A stretch of 64,000 bases of DNA, taken from NCBI GenBank assembly GCA_964486455.1, contig CAZAMP010000015.1, positions 1 through 64,000 on the forward strand. The letters run 5' to 3'. Below are positions 43,001-50,589 of the stretch, one piece after another (position 1 is the first letter of the stretch; every line of letters begins with the position of its first letter). The translations under genes were made by a program, and so were the position numbers. The notes under the pieces were generated by a model. The model saw nothing but the letters and a program-made list of their open reading frames with translations. It searched no databases and was not told the DNA's origin. This DNA is from CAZAMP01 sp964486455. GTDB lineage: Bacteria; Eisenbacteria; RBG-16-71-46; CAZAMP01.

Positions 43001-43374
43001 ACGTTCCCCAGCCCGGTTGTGTCGATCGCGGACGTGTCGAACGCGACATCCGCGAACGCCGCTAGCAGCATGAGGACCCGGGTGGTGTCGGCCGGCTGGA
43101 ACAGTCTCTTCGCGGCGGTCGGATCGAGTTGAAACTCATTCAGCGCTGGGGCCCATTCCTGAAACGGCGGACGATCGTTCTTCTCAGGAACGGGTGGTGC
43201 GAGGCAAAACGTCGGGGCGCCGCGGGGGCCGAGACCGGTCGGAGCAGGCAGCGTTCGGATCTCGCGCACCGGACGATCACCGTCGATCGTCGCGAGCAGC
43301 GCGATCAACAGAACCGGCGTGGCGGCCCAAGCGCGTCGCCGACTGATCCGTCGCTTCAGCGATTCAAACCGCAA
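40069..43374 (-). CDS. Giant secreted M6-type metalloprotease with FG-GAP repeats and FlgD-Ig C-terminus
   Basis: About 1101 residues from TTG 43374, which has AGGAGG four bases upstream; the open frame runs back to 43488. The N-terminus is a basic signal peptide. The zinc motif H-E-L-G-H-V-V-A-G-W-P-D-L-Y-D identifies an M6/immune-inhibitor-A-like peptidase (about 85-480). A beta-sandwich follows, then a long VCBS/FG-GAP propeller region (D-L-D-A-D-G, D-V-D-A-D-G-Y-N-D repeats, about 580-990). The last 90 residues are a FlgD-Ig/type-A-like domain (Y-C-Q-P-N-P-A-G, V-Y-D-L-T-G-M-E-V, L-W-D-G, A-P-G-L-Y-V-Y-R-L). Probably a surface or extracellular protease. Confidence 0.9.
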   Translation of the reverse strand: MRFESLKRRISRRRAWAATPVLLIALLATIDGDRPVREIRTLPAPTGLGPRGAPTFCLAPPVPEKNDRPPFQEWAPALNEFQLDPTAAKRLFQPADTTRVLMLLAAFADVAFDTSAIDTTGLGNVDRDTLLVPYFRKVMRYCEEFYADVSYGKSTIQTTIPDTVFTLPFRMRYYGNDDLFGERGTKLIWDAVAAADGMVDFADYDGIGVIHAGAGQESDVERDSETQVWSAYFPQALISFVMSDSLGRDVPGIPTNDTTAAGDTIYVEGAALLPETEQQDGYDFSLIGVFTHELGHVVAGWPDLYDTTPDDPSSGLGAFCLMAAGTWNARGYVPAEPSAWCRMYAGWLDPVPFDAAPDEGRTVTLTYIEKDRPAAEDTTLAWIPLSGDEYFLVNCRKPDPNSNGKFDWVRGNLPDTTFTFWTDSYAGAEFNFYTPNTIPGTPQDTTREAAGVYIWHIDESVVTFGFPFNRVNADPHHMGIDLEEADGLQDLEFDIYSLLSFGSPDDAFRADNNDAFTPMSVPSSKSSFGGPSDVWITNISAADTVMTFTLQFKSGGIEDAPAVAEGWPVELPDGVIGTQPSSADLDADGEAEFIVMGSSGSLSVLRADGTLYFQKDIGTTVSGSPLVGDIDDEDGLEIVVPTAAGGIYVWESDGAPYQGHADGLFATVDSIGGVDGVLADVDRSDDLELIIGSDDDDAGSANGKMWVVDFAASDQISELPVSSAVATAPVVVWSGDRPVCVQPLSAGGLAVTLLSDELAPVSARAGDASIVFGAPAASDLDRDGDWEILTVGDDGRVHVYRLTGGGVPGLDAVSGWPVDVAAIAGTGVSAADVDADGYNDVLVVGTGGSLHVINYNGVHKPGWPKTLDSPEDVYFDYIEPHPAPLVADVDADGRLELIGVFSDGRIAAVAAGAGRSEILPGWPVQSAPGSVPVVGDFQGSGQTSVFAVEAPYAVEGDIMWTRATLWNLGTGFESHLDEWPMYRRDAARNATIGASSHDVLQGVDMVRDVYCQPNPAGRDGTRFHYLLGPSIDRVEIRVYDLTGMEVRKLHGSVNEGVDNLVLWDGENSDGNAVAPGLYVYRLAVTQGSTVQSIVGKLAVVR

Positions 43375-43612
43375 CACACCTCCTATCCGGACGTGTCCCG
43401 ATGGCCGGGCCGCCGGTGGCAAGTTCAGCAAACTGAGACAGACGGAAAGCGCGACGCCTCGGTCCGCTCCCGGTTGAAGATGCTTCAACAGGTGGTATGG
43501 AAACGCCAGCGCATACTAGAGATTGCATACACCGAGGGTCAAGGTGTTGCTCCATGAATCGGCGCCGCAGGCGGGCCGGAATCGTCGATCGCGCGGTTTC
43601 CGGACAGCGAAA

Positions 43613-43643
43613 CCCCGGCCGCGCTCGGGATGTGCGGCCGGGG
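43613..43643 (-). terminator. Intrinsic terminator after the DUF4384 gene
   Basis: A perfect 10-bp stem CCCCGGCCGC / GCGGCCGGGG, followed on the minus strand by TTTCGCT. It lies 18 bases beyond the DUF4384 stop and separates that operon from the M6 protease gene. Confidence 0.6.
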
Positions 43644-43660
43644 CCGGGTCCGAGGGAGCA

Positions 43661-44767
43661 TCAGCGCTTACGTGACGGCTTCGTCGGCTTCGTCGACGTG
43701 TCCCTCTTCCGATTCGACTCCGTCGGGCGAGTCCTCTTCTCGGTCCGGATCACGCGCCGTTCAGCCGGAGGCGGTCGGCGATCGTTCCTGTCGCGGGTTT
43801 GCACGCGCTCCACGTCCCGATCGTGCGGCCTCCGGTCTCGGCGGCTCACCACGCGATCGTCCGGCTTCCGGTCTCGGCGGCTCACCACACGATCGTCCGG
43901 CAACGGGCGGTCCCGCCCACCGCGCCCACCGAAATGACGGACCAGGTTTTGACGACCGTCCTTGGAGGACCAGCGGGTCTTCGTGTGCCGATAGCGGACC
44001 GGGGCCGACGAACGCTTCCAATAGACGTACCGGGGGTAGCAGCGATGCGGCCGGTAGCAGTCACGCCACCACGGATCCATGCGAATGTCGAACACCATGC
44101 ACATGTCCGCGTAGGGGTCGTACCACCCGCTGTAGTGGCAGTCCGAACAGATGTATCGCGGGTAGTAGTGGGGTCGATTGATGCAGAACGTTGCCGTTCC
44201 GAAGCCGAATGACGCCGGACCACACCACGACGGGATGATCAGCGCCCGGAGCGACGCCAGACCCATGAACGGGTCACCGACGACGAGTCCGTAGCGGCGA
44301 AGAATGCGATCCTCCGACCAGCTCCAGTGACCCGGAGGGAGGTAGGCATGATGGTAGCCGGGCCGGAGCCAGTCCGGCATCCGGTGACCCATCGGCTCGC
44401 GACACGCGAGCACCTGGATGTAGGCAATCCCCTCGCTGCCGCGCACCCTGAGCGCCGGAGCGTCGATCGCGTAGACGACGCCGGCCCGGGCCCGCTCGGG
44501 GGCACCGGATCCGTAAGGATGCAGCAAGTGCACGGCGCCGTCCGTTTCGACAAGGACGGCCACGACGTAGGCATCCCGGCTGGTTCGATAGTACAACTCG
44601 ACGGTCTCACCATCCCGGTAGACGGCTTCGTCACCGCGATTGGTCCAGACCTCGACATGAATGTCGGATTCATGCACGGCATCGTCGTAGCCGATGCCGG
44701 CCAGGGCCGGGCTTGAAACGAAGAGCAGGCAGGCCGCGACCACGTGTGTGACGATTCCGCGTGTCAT
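43661..44767 (-). CDS. Secreted DUF4384 protein with basic repeat tail
   Basis: 368 residues. Signal peptide 1-23; DUF4384-like domain (about 30-130: V-W-T-N-R-G-D-E-A-V-Y, G-E-T-V-E-L-Y-Y-R-T, V-H-L-L-H-P-Y-G). A Tyr/Trp/Cys-rich middle follows (about 190-255), then a long basic tail with tandem D-D-R-V-V-S-R-R-D-R units (about 290-368), probably disordered and suited to binding acidic polymers. Its start overlaps the stop of the fn3 lipoprotein gene by four bases (ATGA). Function unknown. Confidence 0.8.
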   Translation of the reverse strand: MTRGIVTHVVAACLLFVSSPALAGIGYDDAVHESDIHVEVWTNRGDEAVYRDGETVELYYRTSRDAYVVAVLVETDGAVHLLHPYGSGAPERARAGVVYAIDAPALRVRGSEGIAYIQVLACREPMGHRMPDWLRPGYHHAYLPPGHWSWSEDRILRRYGLVVGDPFMGLASLRALIIPSWCGPASFGFGTATFCINRPHYYPRYICSDCHYSGWYDPYADMCMVFDIRMDPWWRDCYRPHRCYPRYVYWKRSSAPVRYRHTKTRWSSKDGRQNLVRHFGGRGGRDRPLPDDRVVSRRDRKPDDRVVSRRDRRPHDRDVERVQTRDRNDRRPPPAERRVIRTEKRTRPTESNRKRDTSTKPTKPSRKR

Positions 44768-45582
44768 GACACATCCTCCTCAGCCGAACTCAACCGGGGG
44801 CGCGGCCCGGATCGGCGTTGCGGAAGGAGTTCGGGATTGCCCGTGTCCTCCTGGTAAGCCCAGTCAACCACCACGCGTCTATCGTCCACCTCCACCACCC
44901 GCATCTTCGCGAAGTGATTATCGCGGGTCCAAATGATGTAGACATGGCCCGGGATTGCCTCGACATAGCCGCTCGCCGACCACCCGCCGTCGGGAGCCCA
45001 CGTCACGTCGTCGAAACCCGCGTAGCCCGCGTCCTGGATGTCGGTCGCGTAGTCCGGCACCGCCAAGTAGGGCACATCCTCGAACCAGTCGTAGAAAACA
45101 TCCGTTCGCTCGTCATCCCAGTGGCGACGCCGGAACGCTGAGAAGTCGTAGCCCGAGTAGTCGGCGTCATCGCCGTCGGCCTCATAAAGCGGAAGGTCGA
45201 AACCTTCGGGCCGCGGCGTGTCGTAGATGACCTCATCGTTGAGCTCACTCTCGTTACCACTGTCATCGAGAGCGCTCACGCCGTAGTAGTACGTCACCCC
45301 GTTGCCTGTGGCTCTGTGCTCATATGTGACATCGGTGGTGAATCCGAGCAGCGTGTACGGGCCGTATGGGTCGCGGCTCACGTAGACGCGGTAGCCGTCC
45401 AGATCAGGTTCCTGGTTGGGATACCATTCGAGATAGACGGCCAGGTCGCCCGTGATGCTGGTAACTCCAACGGGCGGGAGCGGTGGAACAACGTCGCACC
45501 GCGTGCAGTGAGAGTCGGGATCCTCGAGACAGCCAGCGGTCAGGAGAAGCCCGAGCGCGAAGGCGATCAGCTCGCGTCTCAT
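44764..45582 (-). CDS. Lipoprotein with fibronectin type III domain
   Basis: 272 residues, GAGGAGG six bases upstream. The signal and lipobox L-L-T-A-G-C are followed by a single fn3 domain (about 35-120: P-P-V-G-V-T-S-I, Y-L-E-W, D-L-D-G-Y-R-V-Y, Y-Y-Y-G-V-S-A-L-D, G-N-E-S). A second region rich in aromatic residues and acids (about 125-245: A-G-Y-A-G-F-D, I-I-W-T-R-D-N-H-F) follows. It is first in an operon with the DUF4384 gene, behind a -24/-12 type promoter. Probably a cell-surface binding or structural protein. Confidence 0.82.
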   Translation of the reverse strand: MRRELIAFALGLLLTAGCLEDPDSHCTRCDVVPPLPPVGVTSITGDLAVYLEWYPNQEPDLDGYRVYVSRDPYGPYTLLGFTTDVTYEHRATGNGVTYYYGVSALDDSGNESELNDEVIYDTPRPEGFDLPLYEADGDDADYSGYDFSAFRRRHWDDERTDVFYDWFEDVPYLAVPDYATDIQDAGYAGFDDVTWAPDGGWSASGYVEAIPGHVYIIWTRDNHFAKMRVVEVDDRRVVVDWAYQEDTGNPELLPQRRSGPRPRLSSAEEDVS

Positions 45583-45725
45583 CGGGGCCTCCTCGTGTTT
45601 GGGACGCCAGGGGCACCGGCGGCCTGCCTCCTCGTTAACGAAACCTTACTCCGCCACCCCGAGGGGTGGCGTGGGGTGGGTAAGCGTTTCGTCCGATGCC
45701 CCCGCATCCACTGCGCATCCTCAAT

Positions 45726-45741
45726 TGCACCTCCCGTGCCA
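45726..45741 (-). promoter_or_regulatory. Sigma-54-type promoter of the fn3 lipoprotein/DUF4384 operon
   Basis: Minus strand TGGCACGGGAGGTGCA has a perfect -24 box (TGGCACG) and GG/GC spaced 10 bases; the -12 box is GTGCA instead of TTGCA. The predicted leader is about 130 bases and contains a 9-bp hairpin. Confidence 0.6.
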
Positions 45742-45879
45742 GACGCGCGCGACATCTGAAGGATGCGGACGTCAGCACCTATCACCATGTGTGACAATAG
45801 ATTACTGGCGCGTGATTCAGTCGATGGCGATGCGCGGCGCGCGGAGTGTGGCGGGACAGTGTGGCGGCGGTGCGGCGGT

Positions 45880-45897
45880 TGTTGCGTGCCTGCAACA
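45880..45897. promoter_or_regulatory. 18-bp dyad, possible enhancer site
   Basis: TGTTGC-GTGCCT-GCAACA is a perfect 6-6-6 dyad about 150 bp upstream of the -24 box of the fn3 lipoprotein operon, a standard place for a sigma-54 activator dimer. Confidence 0.45.
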
Positions 45898-46094
45898 GTC
45901 CTAGAGGGTAGTCTGGAAGACTGATACCATCGGATGGATCAGCGCGCGGGTCCAAGGAGAGCATCGGTAGCGCGGGTCAGGCGGAGTGGGCACAAAAACC
46001 CAGAGGGACCCGACCTCAATCAAACGGCCACAGCCTGGACATCCCCCAATTTCTGGTCTGAACCGTTAGAGGCAAGTCCCTCTGGGAACCTAAG

Positions 46095-46184
46095 TCCGAA
46101 CCGATCGGCTAAACAAGCGTCGGGACGCTCCACCCTCTCGCTTGCTCATGTATCGGGGCCTGTTACAAGGCCGATCGGTTCGGA
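46095..46184. repeat. 15-bp perfect inverted repeat with CCGATCGG cores
   Basis: TCCGAACCGATCGGC (46095-46109) and its exact reverse complement (46170-46184) flank 60 bases that themselves contain an AGCGTC/GACGCT hairpin (46116-46129) and CAAGCG/CGCTTG arms (46114-46119, 46139-46144). Because each arm contains the palindrome CCGATCGG, the pair could be two protein sites 74 bp apart, or the closing stem of a structured RNA of about 90 nt. Confidence 0.6.
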
Positions 46185-46443
46185 AAACTCTTGGAGCTTC
46201 CACCTCCAAACCTATCCTCCTGCATTCGCACGAGTCATGCCACCCGGCCGAGATGAACCGTTTCCGATTCGCAATTCATAACTTACTGTAAATAAACGAG
46301 TTCAGTGGGGGACCATTCAGAAGTTCAAACGGCGTTCGCCTTCCACCAGAGCCTGAACTATCAATATTCTTGATAGGGGAATGAGGCCGCGTGTAACTCT
46401 GGGAACCACATAGCACTAAACTGTTAAGCAAATTAATAGGGGG

Positions 46444-46470
46444 GTAAAAAGAAATCTTCGAAGTTCGAAA
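46444..46470 (-). terminator. Intrinsic terminator of the large activator gene
   Basis: Right after the stop (46473), the minus strand has a short stem TTTCG-AACTT-CGAAG followed by ATTTCTTTTTA. The stem is weak but the T-run is good. Confidence 0.5.
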
Positions 46471-46472
46471 GC

Positions 46473-49400
46473 CTACTGACCTTCGAGGCCGAACGCCTTG
46501 ATCTTCGATAGCAGGGTGGGATAGCTGACCTTCAGACGCCGGGAGACTTCGCTCTTGTTTCCGCCACACGCCCTGAGTGTCCGCGCGATCAGCTGACGCT
46601 CAACCGATCGCACCGCGTCCTTGAGCGAGTCGCCTCCGGACCCCTCCTCGCCGGGCTCCCCGGCGACATCGCGCGGGAGATGTTCAACTCCGAGACGCTC
46701 GACGTCATCGGCCATGACCACGAGCCGGCGAATCACCTTCTCGAGTTCGCGCACGTTGCCCGGCCATGCATGGGCCTCCAACACGTTCTGCAACTCGGTG
46801 GACACTTCGACATGCTCACAGCCCATCTCTCTCGCGAAGTTGCTCGCGAAGTGCTGGGCCAGAAGACTGATGTCCTCCCGCCGCTCGCGGAGCGGAGGAA
46901 CCCGAATGGCGATGTCGTTGAGCCGATAGTAGAGATCATCGAGAAACTCACCGCTGCGCATGACGTCGTTCAGGTCGCGATTGGTGGCGGAGATGATCCT
47001 GGCATCCACGCGCTTCCAGCGATTGGCCCCCACGGGGCGAATCTCACGGTGGTCGAGCACATGCAGCAGCTTCGCCTGAACCGTTCTCGAGGTCTTGTCG
47101 ACCTCGTCGAGGAAGATCGTCCCGCCCTCGGCTTCCTCGAACAGCCCTCGCTTCGTCTTCACGGCGCCGGTGAAGGCTCCGGTCACGTGGCCGAACAGCT
47201 CGCTCTCCAGAAGGCTCTCCGGCAGGGCGGCGCAATTCACCTGCACGAACGACCGATCACGCCGGCGGCCCGACTCGTGAATCGCGCGGGCGATCAATCC
47301 CTTGCCCGTTCCGGTCTCTCCCTCGAGAAGAACGCTGGCCGGACTGTCCGCGACTTTTTGTACGACCTGAAGGATGGAATGCATCTCGGCGCTATTCGTC
47401 ACAATGGGGCGTGTGAATCGCCCTCCATCCAGCCCGCGCAACATCTCGTCGCGCTCCCGCATGACTTGCTTGCGCTCGAACGCGAGAACGGAGATCGCGG
47501 CGACCTCCGCCAGCAACGCGGTGAGCTTCAGATCGGCCTGGCGGTACGGCCCGACAATGTGCTTACGGCTACGATCGAGGTAAAGAACGCCCCAGATGTC
47601 GCTCGGCAGGCAGAGCGGCGCGACGACCACGCCGGCGACCTCGCGGAGTGGACCGCGCGTGCCGAGCTCTCCCGCCGTACGCACCGTCGGCAAACCGTCT
47701 TCCATGCTCGAACGCACGACATCCTCGATGGCCGCCATCAGCTCATCGGCGCGAGTTCCGTTGACGCCCTTGGCCGCAAGGATCTTGAGCGACGACTGAT
47801 CGGGGCCCTTGGCCAGTATCGCACGGTCTGAAGACGTGCGCCGGAGCGCCAGCGACAGGAGCTCCCCCATGGCGGCGTCGAGATCCACACCGTCACGGAA
47901 CAGACGGTGCAGCTCACGACTTGCGCTGACCGCGTCACTGCTCTCGAGCGTCGATTGGTGGCGACGATCCAGCTTGGCCTTGAGCCGCATCTGATTTTCG
48001 AGCAGCGAGTTCTCCGACGAAGCCTCGACGTAGGCTCCGGCCGATCGGAGCAGCCTCTCCGCCTGATCGAGACGACCGAGGCGAATGTCGTTTCGGGTGG
48101 CCTCTAGCAGAACCTCCGCGATGTAGCCCGGGATCTCGAGTGTATCGAAGCGGGATCTGGCCGCGGAAAGATGCGTTGCGATCTCGTCGCGCTCGGCGTC
48201 ATCCGGCGTGACGGACAGAAGCGTGGCGGCGATCGCCAAATGGGTCTGCGCTTCCTCGAACACCGCCTCGGCCTTTTGGAGACCCTTGATGGCCACCTGA
48301 AGCTGCGCATAGCCGTCCTCGACACGGCCCGAAAGCACGCTGCAAAGCCCGACGATTCGTTGGGCCAACGCCTGCTCCGTCACATCCCCGATGGCCTCGG
48401 AAACGCGAACCGCCCGCTGGGCAACCTCTTGGGCTAGCTCGATCTCACCCGACGCGAAGCGCGCATCGGCCAGACGCCGGAGGACCTCGGCGCTGAGATC
48501 ACCGCCGGGCGCAAGCGCTTCGGCCTTCCCGAGCGCTCTCTCGAGAATCGCGATGGCCCTCTTCGGATTTCCAGTGGCCGTCAGCAGCTCCGCCTGGAAT
48601 TCCTCGGCGAGAATGGCCTCGCGGCCGTAGCCGCGTTCACGCGCGATCGAGCCGGCCTCGCGATAGTACGCCTCCGCCTTGGAGTATTCCCGACAGCGAA
48701 GGTGAAGGTTCCCGGAAGCCAGCAGCGTCTTCGAGAGCCTGCCCGGGTTGTCCAGCTCGCGCGCGATCTGGGTCGCCCGCAGTAGTTGGGAGCGCGCCCG
48801 GTCCCATTCACCGAGCCGCGTATGGATGATGCCGAGATTGAGGCGCGTCGCGGCCTTCCGGTCATAGGCGCCGACTTCGTCTGAGATCTCGAGGGCCCTG
48901 TGAAGCAGAGAGATTGCCTCTCTTAGCCTAAACATCCGCTTCCGATTGAGTCCCAGGTGGTTGTATGCCTGGGACGCGCCCCGGCGATCCCCGACGCTTT
49001 GGAAGAGACCAAGCGCCTTCTCGAAGGCGGAGCCCGCCTCGTCGAGCTGACCCAGCCTATGGAAGGAGTGACCCAGTGCAAGGTAGACGCGCCCTTGAAA
49101 GGTGACGTCATCGTCTTCTCGGGCGTCGTGAAGGGATCGGATGGAAGATCGGCAGACTCGGATGGCTTCCGGATAATCACCCGACATCGCGAGCAGCATG
49201 CCGCGCCGGCCGGCGATGTGAGCTCGTGCGAGATCGTCGATGTCGGGGCCGGCGAACCTCTCCGCCTCCTCGATCGCGGTCGTCGCCTCGTCTATGCCGC
49301 CGCGAAGGATCTGGCAATCGGCGATGCGCAGGGAGACGATGACCCCGCGAGGGTCAGGTTCTTGGCCCCCACCGAGTTGGTCGCGTGCCGTAAAGAAAGT

Positions 49401-49604
49401 GCCTAGCGCTTCACCATAGCTTTCGGCGCAGAGATGCAGCTCTCCGAGGTGAAGCAGTTGCTGAAACGACCACTTCTCATCGGACGGTGACCGTGTTGGC
49501 CTACTCTCTCTTGTCGGGACATCCCGACTAGCATCCATCTGAGTCTGGCCCCTTTGCTCAATGGATGTCGCCATGTCAGACTCACCGTGCCCAACAAAGC
49601 TCAA
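46473..49604 (-). CDS. Large sigma-54 activator: TPR repeats + GAF + AAA+ + Fis HTH
   Basis: 1043 residues. About a dozen TPR units span roughly 45-560 (G-R-V-Y-L-A-L-G-H-S-F-H-R-L-G-Q-L-D-E-A, A-S-Q-A-Y-N-H-L-G), followed by a GAF domain (about 590-735: V-V-V-A-P-L-C-L-P-S-D-I-W-G-V-L-Y-L-D-R). The AAA+ domain (about 760-990) has Walker A G-E-T-G-T-G-K-G, intact G-A-F-T-G-A, Walker B I-F-L-D-E-V-D and L-P-like R-V-P-P-L-R-E-R. A Fis HTH (N-K-S-E-V-S-R-R-L-K-V-S-Y-P-T-L-L-S) ends it. The start could also be the ATG at 49574 or 49538. TPRs probably sense a partner protein and GAF a ligand. It lies upstream of the fn3 lipoprotein operon on the same strand. Confidence 0.93.
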   Translation of the reverse strand: MSFVGHGESDMATSIEQRGQTQMDASRDVPTRESRPTRSPSDEKWSFQQLLHLGELHLCAESYGEALGTFFTARDQLGGGQEPDPRGVIVSLRIADCQILRGGIDEATTAIEEAERFAGPDIDDLARAHIAGRRGMLLAMSGDYPEAIRVCRSSIRSLHDAREDDDVTFQGRVYLALGHSFHRLGQLDEAGSAFEKALGLFQSVGDRRGASQAYNHLGLNRKRMFRLREAISLLHRALEISDEVGAYDRKAATRLNLGIIHTRLGEWDRARSQLLRATQIARELDNPGRLSKTLLASGNLHLRCREYSKAEAYYREAGSIARERGYGREAILAEEFQAELLTATGNPKRAIAILERALGKAEALAPGGDLSAEVLRRLADARFASGEIELAQEVAQRAVRVSEAIGDVTEQALAQRIVGLCSVLSGRVEDGYAQLQVAIKGLQKAEAVFEEAQTHLAIAATLLSVTPDDAERDEIATHLSAARSRFDTLEIPGYIAEVLLEATRNDIRLGRLDQAERLLRSAGAYVEASSENSLLENQMRLKAKLDRRHQSTLESSDAVSASRELHRLFRDGVDLDAAMGELLSLALRRTSSDRAILAKGPDQSSLKILAAKGVNGTRADELMAAIEDVVRSSMEDGLPTVRTAGELGTRGPLREVAGVVVAPLCLPSDIWGVLYLDRSRKHIVGPYRQADLKLTALLAEVAAISVLAFERKQVMRERDEMLRGLDGGRFTRPIVTNSAEMHSILQVVQKVADSPASVLLEGETGTGKGLIARAIHESGRRRDRSFVQVNCAALPESLLESELFGHVTGAFTGAVKTKRGLFEEAEGGTIFLDEVDKTSRTVQAKLLHVLDHREIRPVGANRWKRVDARIISATNRDLNDVMRSGEFLDDLYYRLNDIAIRVPPLRERREDISLLAQHFASNFAREMGCEHVEVSTELQNVLEAHAWPGNVRELEKVIRRLVVMADDVERLGVEHLPRDVAGEPGEEGSGGDSLKDAVRSVERQLIARTLRACGGNKSEVSRRLKVSYPTLLSKIKAFGLEGQ

Positions 49605-49628
49605 CCCCTCGTCTGCCCGGCAGGCAGC

Positions 49629-49916
49629 CTACCTAGCAGGGAAAACGATGAAGACAGTTCCCCACACTAGACGGCGGAACCAATCTTCGAGCTGGACAGT
49701 GGGTGGGTCAAACGCGCCGATTTCCCAGAAATCGTCCGGGTCGCCCTCATCTCCTGAGCAATCTGGCGGCTGGTGGTCGGGTCCCGGAAACTCGTTTGCG
49801 GGATCTTCGGGATCCGCCTCTCCGCTGCCCCCCGTTGCCAGTGCCGGACCGGCAACGCCCAGTGCCAGGAAGATGAATAACCCGAGGCTTATGCTGGCAA
49901 TCAGTCTGCCGCGCAT
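49629..49916 (-). CDS. Small secreted acidic protein
   Basis: 95 residues from ATG 49916 (GGAGG eight bases upstream). Signal peptide about 1-28 (F-L-A-L-G-V-A-G-P-A-L-A-T-G-G), an acidic Pro/Asp/Gly-rich middle and a hydrophobic C-terminus (W-F-R-R-L-V-W-G-T-V-F-I-V-F). The last part could be a membrane or sorting segment. It lies just upstream of the TPR activator on the same strand. No family is recognised; it could be a signal partner of the activator, but that is speculation. Confidence 0.6.
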   Translation of the reverse strand: MRGRLIASISLGLFIFLALGVAGPALATGGSGEADPEDPANEFPGPDHQPPDCSGDEGDPDDFWEIGAFDPPTVQLEDWFRRLVWGTVFIVFPAR

Positions 49917-50128
49917 AGGCTCGTCCTCCGTTCGTTTGAGGTGCAGTGTTCGCTGCGACACACGAAAGCGTCGCGACGATCACCCTGCGTCGGCGCTACA
50001 GGCCCCTGCATGCGCAGACGGCCCTCATCAGGATGAAGTCGTCTTGTGAAAGGAGGTGGAAGTACTTGCAGTCTACCAGCATTCCGCAGGGTCGTCAAGG
50101 CCGGGACGTTCGGCGAGCGTCCCACGCC

Positions 50129-50455
50129 TCACAGCAGGTAGTCCTCGAGCTCACCGGCCTCCCGGCTCACTCCGCGGCGGGCCGGCGCCTGCTGAGATCG
50201 CCCCATAAGAAGCAGGAATAGCGGACGCAGTGCCGGTTCGTACTCGGGAGGGGGACAGAGCAGAAGCGTTCGGCGCCCGCTTCTCCGGACGGCGACCAAT
50301 CCCGCGTCTCGCAGCACACGGACATGACGAGAGACAGCCGGCTGGGAAATCCCAAGAGCGTCGGCGAGCGCTTGTATGTGAAGCGGCCCCGCAAGCAACA
50401 GCAGAACCATCTGATAACGATGCGCGTCTCCGAGCGCCCTGAACACGTCTCTCAT
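50129..50455 (-). CDS. ArsR-family winged-helix regulator
   Basis: 108 residues from ATG 50455; the frame extends 73 codons further without a ribosome site. M-R-D-V-F-R-A-L-G-D-A-H-R-Y-Q-M-V-L-L-L-L opens an ArsR HTH. The recognition helix region is A-L-G-I-S-Q-P-A-V-S-R-H-V-R-V-L-R-D-A-G-L-V, followed by a wing R-R-S-G-R-R-T. No metal-binding Cys cluster (C-V-C type) is visible, so it probably senses something other than the usual metals. It is divergent from rlmN. Confidence 0.88.
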   Translation of the reverse strand: MRDVFRALGDAHRYQMVLLLLAGPLHIQALADALGISQPAVSRHVRVLRDAGLVAVRRSGRRTLLLCPPPEYEPALRPLFLLLMGRSQQAPARRGVSREAGELEDYLL

Positions 50456-50589
50456 GCGGCAAGTGTAATCCCAGCCGCCCGGGACCACAACCCGCCGCGT
50501 TTGACGCTGTCGGAAAGGGCTGATACGCTGGTGCGCTCTCGGACCGGCGTCGGCCACCGATCCATTTGCGCTCCAGAGGATCCCACCGG

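Larger units (their letters stand above)
45583..46472. other. 890-base intergenic region rich in regulatory structure
   Basis: No gene is supported here. From low to high coordinate it contains a 9-bp hairpin in the mRNA leader (45652-45671), the sigma-54-type promoter at 45726-45741, an 18-bp dyad at 45880-45897, a 15-bp inverted repeat with CCGATCGG cores (46095-46184), a small CTATCAA/TTGATAG hairpin (46358-46376) and the terminator of the large activator gene. The stretch from about 46260 to 46460 is visibly more AT-rich than its surroundings. Confidence 0.7.

Noticed and set aside
41944..43065. 373-codon open frame opposite the M6 protease, and the 446-codon frame opposite korA (60917-62257)
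   Set aside because: Both are antisense shadows of long, well-supported genes and have no ribosome sites.
45934..46281. 115-codon open frame in the intergenic region
   Set aside because: No ribosome site, atypical Ser/Pro/Arg composition, and it is interrupted by the inverted-repeat structure at 46095-46184. No family resemblance.
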